A DNA stretch of 64,000 bases from Streptomyces paludis (GTDB lineage: Bacteria > Actinomycetota > Actinomycetes > Streptomycetales > Streptomycetaceae). This document shows positions 56,932-64,000 of the stretch, in pieces. Every line of letters starts with the position of its first letter. Positions within the stretch are counted from its first letter, which is position 1. The position numbers were made by a program, and so were the translations under genes. The stretch spans positions 4,526,001-4,590,000 of the forward strand of contig NZ_CP031194.1 of the NCBI RefSeq assembly GCF_003344965.1, given 5' to 3'. The notes under the pieces were generated by a model that saw nothing but the letters and a program-made list of their open reading frames with translations, did no database searches and was not told the DNA's origin.

Positions 56932-58284
56932 TCACTTCCGCAGGCGCTCCCCCCACCAGTCGAGCCGCAGACAGAGCTTGCCGCCGAGCCACTTCTCGAC
57001 CAGCGGGCCGAGGTTGAGCGGGGTGCAGTTCTGCGGGCGGCTGGGCGGGGGAGTGGGAGCGGGCGTCGACTCGGGTTCGGGCGTCGGGTCCGGCGTCGGG
57101 TCGGGCGTCGGCTTCGGCGTCGACTCGGGGTCGGGTGCCGGCGGCGGAGTCGGGTCCGGCGTGGAATCCGGCGTGGGAATCGGCGTGGGAACCGGCGGCG
57201 TCGGATCCGGTGTCGGCTCCGGTGTCGGCGTCGGGGTGGGATCCGGCTCGCGTGCGGAGAGCATGGACCGGAACACCTTCGACGACTCGGGATTCTTCTC
57301 GCACTGCCAGATGCCGTGCGGACAGTAATCCGTGACCGTGTTGTACAGCGGCTTGTACGTGTCGATCCACTGGAGCATGCGCCGCATGTATTCGGGGTTG
57401 TCTCCGTTGCGGAAGAGGCCCCACTCCGGATAGGAGATAACCTTTCCGTGTGCAGCGGCGAAGTCCACGTGTTCCTGAAGCCCGAGAGGCTCATTCACCT
57501 GTTCGTCAAAAGTCCGGCCGGGCGGCTGATCGTACGAATCCATGCCGATGACATCCACGACATCGTCACCGGGATAGCACGCGGTCCACGGAACGGCGTC
57601 CCGTCCGCGATTCGGCGCGAAGTCGAAACGGAACTTCTGCCCGGGAACGGCACGCATGGCGGTGACAATGCGGTTCCAGTATCTCTTCCACGCCTGTGGG
57701 TCGGGCCCGCAACGATGGGTGTACGTCGTGCCGTTCATCTCCCAGCCGAGCACGATCACCGTGTCCGGGACGCCGAGGTCCACCAGCCGCCGGGCCAGCG
57801 CCGTGAAGTGGCCGTCGTACTGTCCGTACGCGCCTCTGCGCAGCTCACGGCGGACGAGCCGGTCGGGCACCCGCCCCTCGGTGCGCTCCAGCATCGGTAC
57901 GTTGAGGACGAACAGCCGGTCGTCCTTGGCCTTGCGCCAGGCCGCCCAGTCCTCCAGGAAACCCGGGCTTCCCTCGATGTTGGACCACACGTCCCCGGGG
58001 AGATAGGTGTGGCCCACGCGCAGCTCCGTACCGCCGAGCCATTTCTCCATGGCGGCGATGCGCTGGACGCCACTGGGACCGAAATCCAGATACGCGCCGA
58101 GCGCGGGCGAGGCGGCCTGGGGCGGTTTCCGCTTCTCCGCGCTTTCGGGGCCGTTCAGTGCTCCCGCGCTCTCCTGTCCCTCCGCCGTACCGGCCGGAGT
58201 CGGAAGCGCCGCGCCGGAGACAAGGAGACCGGCTGTGACCGCCCCCAGGCAGGTGGTCGTCAGCCTTCGACGTCTGGATGGCAT
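56932..58284 (-). CDS. secreted GH26-like glycoside hydrolase with PT-repeat linker
   Basis: 450 residues. The signal peptide [19 protein letters not shown] precedes a (beta/alpha)8-type domain (about 60-340). It has [18 protein letters not shown] (acid/base Glu in WEMNG) and [11 protein letters not shown] (candidate nucleophile Glu), as in GH26 mannanase relatives. A linker of about 65 residues made of (D/E)-P-T-P repeats leads to a C-terminal 30-residue segment with two cysteines and a Trp pair ([23 protein letters not shown]). GAGGAG lies before ATG 58284. Reversed relative to the synthesis genes, it could trim or release the polymer outside the cell. Confidence 0.85.
   Translation of the reverse strand: MPSRRRRLTTTCLGAVTAGLLVSGAALPTPAGTAEGQESAGALNGPESAEKRKPPQAASPALGAYLDFGPSGVQRIAAMEKWLGGTELRVGHTYLPGDVWSNIEGSPGFLEDWAAWRKAKDDRLFVLNVPMLERTEGRVPDRLVRRELRRGAYGQYDGHFTALARRLVDLGVPDTVIVLGWEMNGTTYTHRCGPDPQAWKRYWNRIVTAMRAVPGQKFRFDFAPNRGRDAVPWTACYPGDDVVDVIGMDSYDQPPGRTFDEQVNEPLGLQEHVDFAAAHGKVISYPEWGLFRNGDNPEYMRRMLQWIDTYKPLYNTVTDYCPHGIWQCEKNPESSKVFRSMLSAREPDPTPTPTPEPTPDPTPPVPTPIPTPDSTPDPTPPPAPDPESTPKPTPDPTPDPTPEPESTPAPTPPPSRPQNCTPLNLGPLVEKWLGGKLCLRLDWWGERLRK
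57040..57245 (-). repeat. GGCGTCGG-type minisatellite coding the Pro-Thr linker
   Basis: About 200 bp of imperfect 6-, 9- and 12-bp repeats of GGCGTCGGNTCC type on the plus strand encode the P-T-P-D-P linker of the secreted hydrolase. Such arrays often vary in length between strains without breaking the frame. Confidence 0.8.
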
Positions 58285-58455
58285 GTCAGCTCCTCGTGAT
58301 TCGAACCCGTTTCCGCGGTCGCGACCCGGAATCGTGCAGCCACGTTGAGCGTAAAAGTATTTCTAATAAGCCGATCGGGAACCTGGCCCGGCGCTCCAGT
58401 AGTCCATCCGTGAATTTCATCCCCCGCATGGGGTATCGATCTGAAGGACCCCACC

Positions 58456-59877
58456 GTGCCGAGCTTCGACACCCGTGTCCCCGCCGTCCTGCTGCGGCTC
58501 GACCGGAACCCGTTCCACCACGGCACGCTGGGCGCCGTCCGGTCGCTGGGCCGGGCCGGGATCGAGGTGCACGCGGTCGTCGAGTCCGCGCGCAGCCCCG
58601 TCGGACGCTCCCGCTATCTGCACCGGGCCCATCTACGGCCGCTCCGGGGACCGGATCTGACACCCGCTCCGGACTTCGACGGGACCGCGCGGCTGCTGCT
58701 CGGGATCGCGGACGGGCTCGCCGGGCCGGCCGTGCTGGTGCCGATGGACGATCTGAGCGCGATCGCCGTGGCGCGCCTCCGCGAGCGCCTGACCGGGCGT
58801 TATCTCCTGCCTGAGCAGCCGTCAGGGCTGCCCGAGCGGGTCGCCGACAAGGCGGAGCTGGCCGGGATCTGCCGCGAGCTGGACATCCCCCACCCCCGGA
58901 CGGTGGTGCCCGGCTGCGCGGCGGAGGCGGCTGCCGCCGCCTGGTCGCTCGGGCTGCCGGTGGTGGCGAAGTGGAGCCGGCCCTGGCTGCTGCCCGAGGG
59001 CACGGGGCTGCGCAGTACGCAGGTGGTCCGCTCCCCGCGGGAGGCGCGGGAGCTGTACGGGCGGGCGGCGGAGGCGGGCAGCGGGCTGCTGCTCCAGGAG
59101 TTCCTGGCGCCGGGGCCCGACCTGGACTGGTTCTTCCACGGTTACGGCGGCGGTCCCGGCCGCCGCTTCCTGGGCGCCGCCGGGCGCAAGGAGCGGGCCT
59201 GGCCGGTGGGGGCGGGGCTGACGGCGGTGGGCCGGTGGCTGCCCAATCCGGAGGTGGAGCGGACGGCGCGTCAGCTCGTCTCGGCGCTCGGCTACCGGGG
59301 CATCCTCGATCTCGACTTCCGCCGCGACGCCGCCTCCGGCGCGTACCACCTGCTCGACTTCAACCCCCGGCCCGGAGCGCAGTTCCGGCTCTTCACCGAC
59401 CGGGCGGGCGTCGATGTCGTCCGCGCGCTCCATCTGGACCTCACGGGCCGGACCGTACCGGCGCAGGAGGCGGCGCACGGGCGGACGTTCGTCGTGGAGA
59501 ACTACGCGCTGCTCTCCGTCCTCGCCTCGGCGCGCTCGGCCGCCCCCAGGCCGTCCCCGTCCGGGGCGCGGGCCGCGGCGGCGGGGACCGAGACCGCGTG
59601 GTGCGCGCTGGACGACCCGTGGCCCGCCGGCGCGATGGCCGTGGCCTGGGCGCTGCACGCCGTACGGCGCGGCTGGCGCCGGCTCCGGCGCGCGCTGCCG
59701 TCGCGGCGGCGTGCGGGCGGCGGCGGGCGGTCGCGGACGCCCCCGGTACGGCAGCGACGGGGCAGCCCCGACCGGCCCGACCGGCCGCACCGCCCGGATC
59801 GCGCCGACCGCCCCGACCGCCCGGATCGCTCGGACCGTACGACGCCGGGTGGGCCCGTACCGAGGCGGACCCGATGA
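58456..59877 (+). CDS. ATP-grasp ligase with D-R-P repeat tail
   Basis: 473 residues. The pre-ATP-grasp domain has VPMDDLSAIAVARLRERL and the ATP-grasp domain begins LADK-like at PERVADKAELAGICRELDIP. VVAKWSRPW carries the ATP-binding Lys, and the metal-binding end GILDLDFRRDA, LLDFNPRPGAQFRL holds the Asp/Asn/Arg set. It joins a carboxylate to an amine or similar nucleophile through an acyl phosphate. The C-terminal 45 residues are a cationic-acidic (D-R-P-D-R-P) repeat. GAAGGA precedes GTG 58456. Its stop overlaps the FAD-enzyme start, so the two are coupled. Confidence 0.85.
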   Translation: MPSFDTRVPAVLLRLDRNPFHHGTLGAVRSLGRAGIEVHAVVESARSPVGRSRYLHRAHLRPLRGPDLTPAPDFDGTARLLLGIADGLAGPAVLVPMDDLSAIAVARLRERLTGRYLLPEQPSGLPERVADKAELAGICRELDIPHPRTVVPGCAAEAAAAAWSLGLPVVAKWSRPWLLPEGTGLRSTQVVRSPREARELYGRAAEAGSGLLLQEFLAPGPDLDWFFHGYGGGPGRRFLGAAGRKERAWPVGAGLTAVGRWLPNPEVERTARQLVSALGYRGILDLDFRRDAASGAYHLLDFNPRPGAQFRLFTDRAGVDVVRALHLDLTGRTVPAQEAAHGRTFVVENYALLSVLASARSAAPRPSPSGARAAAAGTETAWCALDDPWPAGAMAVAWALHAVRRGWRRLRRALPSRRRAGGGGRSRTPPVRQRRGSPDRPDRPHRPDRADRPDRPDRSDRTTPGGPVPRRTR

Positions 59878-61277
59878 GCCGCACCGGCGACACGAACCCC
59901 GTGCCCCTCGGCGGCCCCGGCAGCCCCGGCGTCTTCGGCACGACAACGACTACACGCTCCACGCCCCATACCTCCGGAACAGAGAGCGGGACAGACACGA
60001 TGCACGACCTGGTAGTGGTGGGCGCCGGCCCCTACGGACTCTCCATCGCGGCACACGCCGCCGCGGCCGGCCTCGATCTGCGGGTGTTCGGCCGGCCGAT
60101 GGCCTCGTGGCGGGACCACATGCCGCCCGGGATGTTCCTCAAGTCCGAGCCCTGGGCCTCGAACCTCTCCGACCCGAAGCGCTCCTTCGGCCTGGCCTCC
60201 TACGCCGCCACGCGCGGGGTCGAGGCCCGGCACGGGGTGCCGCTGCCGGTGGGCTTCTTCGCCGCGTACGGACTCTGGTTCGCGGAGCGGGCCGCGCCGC
60301 CGGTCGACGAGCGGACGATCACCTCCGTACGGCCCTGCCCGGGCGGGTTCCGGCTCACCGCGGAGGACGGCGAGACCGTCCTCGCCCGTACGGTGGCGCT
60401 CGCGATCGGGGTCATGCCGTTCATCGACATCCCCGCCCCGCTGCGCGGACTGGCGCCCGAGCAGGCGACGCACAGCAGCCACCACGCGGATCTGACCCGC
60501 TTCGCCGGGCAGGACGTGACCGTCATCGGCGCGGGCCAGGCGGCGCTGGAGACGGCCGCGCTCCTCGCCGAACAGGGCACCACCGTACGGGTGGTGGCCC
60601 GGTCGGGCCGGCTGAACTGGAACACCCTGCCGCCGCCCCGGCAGCGCCCCTTCGGCCAGTCGGCGCGCGCCCCGCACACCGGTCTGGGCTGCGGCTGGAA
60701 GAACTGGCTGTACGCGGAGACCCCCGGCCTCTTCCGCCGGCTGCCGGAGGAGACCCGGGCCCGGGTCTTCACCTCGGCGCTCGGCCCGGCGGGCGCCTGG
60801 TGGCTGCGGGAGCGCTTCGAGCCGGCGGTGGAGGTTCGGCTCGGTGAGAGCGTGGCGGCGGCGGTCCCGGCGAACGGGCGGCTGCGGCTGGAGCTGATCG
60901 CGAACACCGGGCGGGTGGAGACCCTGGAGACGGACCATGTCATCGCCGCCACCGGCTTCACGCCCGGCCTCGAACGGCTGGGGCTGCTCGACGGTGAACT
61001 GGCGGGCTCGCTGCGGACGGTGGGGCCCACGAGCGCGCCCGAGGCGAGCGCGGTCTTCGAGTCGTCGCACCCCGGGCTGTTCCTCGCGGGGCTGCTGAGC
61101 GCTCCGTCGTTCGGCCCGTCGATGCGCTTCGTGTACGGCGCCTCGTACACGGCGGAGCGGCTGGTACGAGGGGTACGGCGGCGGCTCGGCGCGGGCGGCG
61201 GCGGCAGCGGGCCGCGGGTGACGGTCCGGCAGCGGCGGGGCGAGGGGGAGACCGTACCGACGTCGGCGGTGTCCTGA
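59874..61277 (+). CDS. FAD/NAD(P)-dependent monooxygenase-like protein
   Basis: 467 residues from ATG 59874, or 425 from ATG 60000, which begins just before the FAD motif. The FAD loop is LVVVGAGPYGLSIAAHA, followed by WRDHMPPGMFLKSEPWASNL, and the NAD(P) loop is VTVIGAGQAALETAALLAEQ. HVIAATGFTPGLERLG is the ATG motif linking the domains. This arrangement is that of flavin N-hydroxylases and Baeyer-Villiger-like monooxygenases, but no standard subclass fingerprint was seen. Coupled by ATGA to the ATP-grasp gene, suggesting they act on the same substrate. Confidence 0.85.
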   Translation: MSRTGDTNPVPLGGPGSPGVFGTTTTTRSTPHTSGTESGTDTMHDLVVVGAGPYGLSIAAHAAAAGLDLRVFGRPMASWRDHMPPGMFLKSEPWASNLSDPKRSFGLASYAATRGVEARHGVPLPVGFFAAYGLWFAERAAPPVDERTITSVRPCPGGFRLTAEDGETVLARTVALAIGVMPFIDIPAPLRGLAPEQATHSSHHADLTRFAGQDVTVIGAGQAALETAALLAEQGTTVRVVARSGRLNWNTLPPPRQRPFGQSARAPHTGLGCGWKNWLYAETPGLFRRLPEETRARVFTSALGPAGAWWLRERFEPAVEVRLGESVAAAVPANGRLRLELIANTGRVETLETDHVIAATGFTPGLERLGLLDGELAGSLRTVGPTSAPEASAVFESSHPGLFLAGLLSAPSFGPSMRFVYGASYTAERLVRGVRRRLGAGGGGSGPRVTVRQRRGEGETVPTSAVS

Positions 61278-61278
61278 G

Positions 61279-61312
61279 CGGCACGGCACGGCACGGCACG
61301 CACGGCACGGCG
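61279..61312 (+). repeat. GGCAC pentamer repeat
   Basis: About six GGCAC units, one of them shortened, follow the FAD-enzyme stop. Simple repeat with no evident role. Confidence 0.7.
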
Positions 61313-61346
61313 ACGGAACTGATCGGTTCTGATGCGGATCGGTGCA

Positions 61347-61378
61347 GCCGGGAGGATCCCCCGTGGTTTTCTCCCGGC
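61347..61378. terminator. bidirectional terminator, FAD enzyme / long chaplin
   Basis: 8-bp stem GCCGGGAG/CTCCCGGC (61347-61354 with 61371-61378), a 16-nt loop with a T-run (TTTT), between convergent genes. Confidence 0.6.
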
Positions 61379-61388
61379 CGGTTCGGTG

Positions 61389-62309
61389 TCAGACGCGCGC
61401 GGCGGGCCTGTTGCGGCGGTAGAGGACGCCGCCCGCGATCAGCAGGCCGGCGCTGAGCGCACCGGTGGTGAGCAGGTGGGAGCCGGCGCCGGTGGCGGCC
61501 AGCTCGTCGGTGCGCGCGGGCGTCGACGCCTCGGGGGCGGTGGGCGCCGCGGCGACCGGCTTGACGACGGGCTTGACGGCCTCGGTCTGGGGCACGGGGT
61601 TGTTCGGGGTGCCGGGGGTGCCGGGGGTCTCGGGGGTGTTCGGGGTGTGCGGCGGGACGGAGGTGGACGGCGGGTTTCCGGTGCGGCCGTCGGTCGGGGG
61701 CGAGACCGGGGGCACCTCCTTCTCCTCGTCGGGGGAGCCGGGGGTCACGGGCCGGACCGGGGGCCGGCCGGGGGCGGCCGGCGTACCGTTCACACAGGTG
61801 TTGCCGAAGGCCGGGTTGAGCAGACCGACCACGTCGATGGAGTCGCCGCAGACGTTGAGCGGGACGGCGACGGGCACTTCGAGGCCGTTGCCCGCGAGGA
61901 CGCCCGGCGAACCGGTCACGAGGGCGGTGGAGCTGGCGCCCTCGCTGTGGCTGCCGCGCCCGCCTCCGTATCCGTCGGGGGAGCCGTACGCGTCGGTGGA
62001 TCCGTGACCGCCGTGCGAGCCGTAACCGCCGTGCGAGCCGTAACCGCTGTGGTGCGCCTTCGGTGAGCCCGACGAGTTGACGCAGGTGTTGCCGAAGACG
62101 GGGTTGAGCAGACCGATGACGTCGATGGTGTTGCCACAGAGGTTGACGGGGATGTCGACGGGCACCTGGACGCCGTTGCCCGAGAGGACGCCGGGGGAGC
62201 CGGCGACTACGGCGTCGGCGTCCGCCGCCTGGGCGGATCCGCCGCTCAGGGACAGCACACTCGACGCCGCGGCGGCGGTGAGCAGCCCTTTGCTGATGAG
62301 GTCTCGCAC
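61389..62309 (-). CDS. chpC: long chaplin with two chaplin domains and sortase signal
   Basis: 306 residues. The signal peptide ends in GSAQA at about residue 28. Chaplin domain 1 (about 35-80) has SPGVLSGNGVQVPVDIPVNL and LLNPVFGNTCVNS. A Gly/Ser/Tyr/His spacer (GYGSHGGYGSHGG) leads to domain 2 (about 115-160) with NAFGNTCVNG-like end and a Pro-rich wall-spanning stretch. LAATG, a membrane helix and a basic tail form the class E sortase signal. Long chaplins are covalently anchored to peptidoglycan and hold the short ones. GTG 62309 has AGGAG at a good distance. The ChpC label rests on adjacency to the ChpH-like gene and is otherwise interchangeable with ChpA/B. Confidence 0.9.
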   Translation of the reverse strand: MRDLISKGLLTAAAASSVLSLSGGSAQAADADAVVAGSPGVLSGNGVQVPVDIPVNLCGNTIDVIGLLNPVFGNTCVNSSGSPKAHHSGYGSHGGYGSHGGHGSTDAYGSPDGYGGGRGSHSEGASSTALVTGSPGVLAGNGLEVPVAVPLNVCGDSIDVVGLLNPAFGNTCVNGTPAAPGRPPVRPVTPGSPDEEKEVPPVSPPTDGRTGNPPSTSVPPHTPNTPETPGTPGTPNNPVPQTEAVKPVVKPVAAAPTAPEASTPARTDELAATGAGSHLLTTGALSAGLLIAGGVLYRRNRPAARV

Positions 62310-62350
62310 GTGGTTCTCCTGATTGATCGCCACGACGGCCGAGGCCGGCC

Positions 62351-62377
62351 CCGGAGCGCGGAGATACCGCGCTCCGG
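62351..62377 (-). terminator. terminator between the two chaplin genes
   Basis: Perfect 11-bp stem (62351-62361 with 62367-62377), AGATA loop, 20 bp after the short chaplin stop. Some read-through to the long chaplin is possible because no separate promoter is apparent. Confidence 0.75.
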
Positions 62378-62397
62378 AACCGGCCCGGGACACCGTG

Positions 62398-62631
62398 TTA
62401 CTTGTTGATACAGGTGTTGCCGAAGGCCGGGTTGAGCAGCGAGATGATGCCGATGCTGTTGCCGCAGATGTTGATCGGGATGTGGAGCGGCACCTGGACG
62501 ACGTTGCCCGAGAGGACGCCGGGTGAGCCGACGGCGACGGCACCGGCGTCCGAGTCGGCCATGGCCGGGGCCGCGGCGCCCAGCGCCAGGACCAGTCCCG
62601 CGGCGACGGCCGCGGCCTTCATGCTCTTCAT
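62398..62631 (-). CDS. chpH: short chaplin, ChpH-like
   Basis: 77 residues. Signal peptide of about 25 residues ending AMA, then one chaplin domain: AVGSPGVLSGNVVQVPLHIP, INICGNSIGIISLLNPAFG and NTCINK, with the cysteine pair. Two substitutions differ from the usual pattern (GNSIGIIS for GNTIDVIG), removing the usual Asp. It forms surface amyloid with the other chaplins. ATG 62631 follows AAAGGG. It lies immediately upstream of the long chaplin, the chpC-chpH arrangement known from Streptomyces. No clear BldN promoter was found for it. Confidence 0.92.
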   Translation of the reverse strand: MKSMKAAAVAAGLVLALGAAAPAMADSDAGAVAVGSPGVLSGNVVQVPLHIPINICGNSIGIISLLNPAFGNTCINK

Positions 62632-62813
62632 GGTGTAGCCCTTTCCGCAGCGGCGAATACGTCCGCACGACGGTCGTGGCACGTGAGCATCCGCTTTCTC
62701 AGCTCTTTACGTCCGCTGCGAAAAGTCCAACGAATGTGACGTTACGAGGAAACTGCCCCGAATTGGGTGGTACGTCGGGTTCACTCAATTGACGCAGTCG
62801 CCGGGAAACGCGA

Positions 62814-62845
62814 ACCGGCCCGGTGCGTCATTGCGCCGGGCCGGT
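62814..62845 (-). terminator. terminator of the minus-strand rodlin gene
   Basis: 10-bp stem ACCGGCCCGG/CCGGGCCGGT (62814-62823 with 62836-62845), 12-nt loop, 21 bp beyond the rodlin stop. Confidence 0.75.
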
Positions 62846-62866
62846 CCGTCGGCCGGGGAGCCCCGG

Positions 62867-63280
62867 TCAGCCGTTGGCCACACCGTTGCCCGAGAGCACC
62901 GGGATGTTGTTGACGAGGTGCGACAGCGGCTCGTCCTGCTTGGCCTGCGTGGAGTTGTCCGCGCACTGCTGGTTCTGCGGGTTGGCGAGGACGTTGACGT
63001 CCTGGACGGCGACCGGCACGAGGATGCCGACCAGCGCGCCGACGTTGGCCTTGACCGGGACGCCGAGGCAGAGCTTGTTCAGCGAGCCCTGGATCAGCTC
63101 GGCCTGGGGGCTCTGGTCGCCCTTGGTCGTCGAGTTGCCGAAGGCGCTCTCGGCGCCGTTCCCGCTGAGGGAGATCGGGCCGTCGTCGTTGCCGATGGCG
63201 AGAGCGGGGGCCGCGGCGGCAGCGGTAACGCCGACTACGGAGGCGGCCACGGCCGCGCCGGCCATAATCTTCTTGATCAC
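62867..63280 (-). CDS. rdlA/rdlB: rodlin (rodlet-layer protein)
   Basis: 137 residues. The signal peptide [20 protein letters not shown] ends near ALA-IGND. The mature protein has the rodlin features: [60 protein letters not shown] and the C-terminal [15 protein letters not shown], with two cysteines. Rodlins pack chaplin fibrils into the paired rodlets on aerial hyphae and spores. GTG 63280 has AAAGGAACAC upstream. It is divergent from the second rodlin gene, as in S. coelicolor. Which is RdlA and which RdlB cannot be decided here. Confidence 0.93.
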   Translation of the reverse strand: MIKKIMAGAAVAASVVGVTAAAAAPALAIGNDDGPISLSGNGAESAFGNSTTKGDQSPQAELIQGSLNKLCLGVPVKANVGALVGILVPVAVQDVNVLANPQNQQCADNSTQAKQDEPLSHLVNNIPVLSGNGVANG

Positions 63281-63342
63281 GGTGTGTTCCTTTGATGGTG
63301 AAGAAAAAGCAGATCCAGCGATGCAGCAATGCAGCGACCTGA

Positions 63343-63370
63343 ACAACCATCCATTCGCTGTTTGGTTCCG
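63343..63370 (-). promoter_or_regulatory. putative BldN-like promoter of the minus-strand rodlin
   Basis: On the minus strand CGGAAC (63365-63370), 16 bp, GGTTGT (63343-63348). This matches the BldN consensus CGTAAC-N16-CGTTGA at 9 of 12 bases with correct spacing. The surrounding sequence GAACCAAACAG closely resembles that at the opposite promoter. Confidence 0.5.
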
Positions 63371-63461
63371 ATGCTTCACCCGAACGGCTTGCGGGTCGGC
63401 GTGGCATTGCCGCGCGACCGGAGTGAGTAATAGGCCATTGGAGTGAAGAGGGGGGTCCCGT

Positions 63462-63490
63462 CAGAACCAAAGAGGCGGGTGGGGAGTTGC
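63462..63490 (+). promoter_or_regulatory. putative promoter of the plus-strand rodlin
   Basis: CAGAAC (63462-63467) and AGTTGC (63485-63490) with 17 bp between them. The stretch GAACCAAAGAGGCG...GTTGCTCAG aligns base by base with the minus-strand promoter, implying the same sigma factor despite a weaker match to the consensus. Confidence 0.45.
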
Positions 63491-63540
63491 TCAGAGGGCT
63501 CCGGGAACTTAGGGGCATCCGTCAGAAGGGGACTCAGATC

Positions 63541-63951
63541 GTGATCAAGAAGGTTATGGCCGGCGCGGCCGTCGCCGCCTCCGTCGTCGGCGTCTCCGCC
63601 GCCGCGGCGGCCCCGGCGCTCGCCATCGGCAACGACGGTGGACCCACGTCCGCGAGCGGCAACTTCGCCACCCAGCAGTACGGGAACATGTCGACGTACG
63701 GCGACATGAGCCCGCAGATCGCCCTCATCCAGGGCTCTTTCAACAAGCCCTGCATCGCGCTGCCGGCCAAGGCGAACCTCGGCTCCCTCATCGGCCTCGT
63801 GCCGATCGGTCTCCAGGACATCAACGTCCTGTCCTCGCCGCAGAACCAGCAGTGTGTCGAGAACTCGACGCAGACGAAGGGCGACGAGCCCCTGTCGCAC
63901 ATCCTGGACAACATCCCGATCCTGTCCGGGAACGGTGTGGCCAACCGCTGA
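63541..63951 (+). CDS. rdlA/rdlB: rodlin (rodlet-layer protein)
   Basis: 136 residues, clearly a paralogue of its divergent neighbour. Signal peptide [20 protein letters not shown] ends near ALA-IGND. The mature part has SGNFATQQYGNMSTYGDMSP, LIQGSFNKPCIALPAKANLG, LQDINVLSSPQNQQCVENST and [14 protein letters not shown], with the same two cysteines. GTG 63541 follows AAGGGG. The two rodlins differ most in the 20 residues after the first SGN, where this one is Tyr/Met-rich. The pair arose by local duplication and inversion, or both genes were kept from an ancestral divergent pair. Confidence 0.93.
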   Translation: MIKKVMAGAAVAASVVGVSAAAAAPALAIGNDGGPTSASGNFATQQYGNMSTYGDMSPQIALIQGSFNKPCIALPAKANLGSLIGLVPIGLQDINVLSSPQNQQCVENSTQTKGDEPLSHILDNIPILSGNGVANR

Positions 63952-63968
63952 GAAGCCGGCCGACCGGG

Positions 63969-64000
63969 CCGGCCCACCGCTGAATTCCGCGGTGGGCCGG
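63969..64000 (+). terminator. terminator of the plus-strand rodlin gene
   Basis: Perfect 12-bp stem CCGGCCCACCGC/GCGGTGGGCCGG (63969-63980 with 63989-64000), 8-nt loop, 18 bp after the stop and ending at the window edge. Confidence 0.8.

Noticed and set aside
62727..62746. BldN promoter for the ChpH-like chaplin from CGTAAC and CGTTGG on the minus strand
   Set aside because: The two boxes are only 8 bp apart instead of 16; counting 16 bp from CGTAAC gives TTTTCG, which does not match the -10.

Overview
The window is chromosomal DNA of a Streptomyces species or a very close relative. The support is very high GC with strong third-position G/C bias, an HrdD-type sigma factor, two divergent rodlin genes, three chaplin genes, Streptomyces-type DUF6227 and DUF5949 proteins, and the galU - moeA/glp - rimJ - sepX neighbourhood. 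No insertion sequence, prophage, CRISPR array or rRNA operon was seen.

Layout. (1) 1-6.5 kb: the start of a sensor kinase gene leaving the window on the left, a GtrA-like membrane protein, a decayed stretch containing a CHAT-protein remnant, an MMPL exporter, and a deletion-fused kinase/LuxR relic. A shared palindrome lies in front of the kinase and the exporter. (2) 6.5-15.2 kb: transport and regulation, with two TetR regulators, a penicillin-binding protein, a secreted M6 metalloprotease, an EmrB/QacA-type MFS pump, a MarR/DODA-dioxygenase divergent pair and a broken GNAT gene. (3) 15.2-23.7 kb: hrdD with a textbook SigR-type promoter, a WYL regulator opposite an MFS pump, and the fructose operon (DeoR, fruK, fruA). 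(4) 23.8-32.3 kb: conserved housekeeping genes, including P1 peptidase, mscL, a SAF-domain protein, mtnP, an FmdB zinc-ribbon gene with a CIRCE element, an MFS gene and a K+/H+ antiporter that appears to start at CTG. (5) 32.6-42 kb: a secreted penicillin acylase, folate cyclo-ligase, then galU, a MoeA/Glp-like gene, moaC, mog, rimJ-like and a SepX/GlpR-like membrane protein, ending in tRNA-Ala(CGC) with a very long terminator hairpin. (6) 42-44.2 kb: a ketopantoate-reductase-like gene, DUF5949 and a VKOR-family protein.

(7) 44.3-64 kb is the most interesting part: a cell-surface island. A short chaplin with a near-consensus BldN promoter and a small secreted protein stand on the left. A long chaplin, a short chaplin and a divergent rodlin pair stand on the right. 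Between them is a complete-looking Wzx/Wzy-type exopolysaccharide pathway made of translationally coupled genes: glycosyltransferase, polyprenyl glycosylphosphotransferase, O-antigen-ligase/polymerase-like protein, MurJ-like flippase, polysaccharide deacetylase, second glycosyltransferase, Wzz-like chain-length protein and CelD/FemAB-like acyltransferase. It is followed by a secreted GH26-like glycoside hydrolase on the opposite strand and an ATP-grasp/FAD-enzyme pair. The inference is that this locus makes and tailors a polysaccharide deposited with the amyloid chaplin/rodlin sheath of aerial hyphae.

Starts were chosen from Shine-Dalgarno spacing, overlap with the upstream stop and family N-termini. 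Family names come from recognised motifs and recalled families. No database search was possible.
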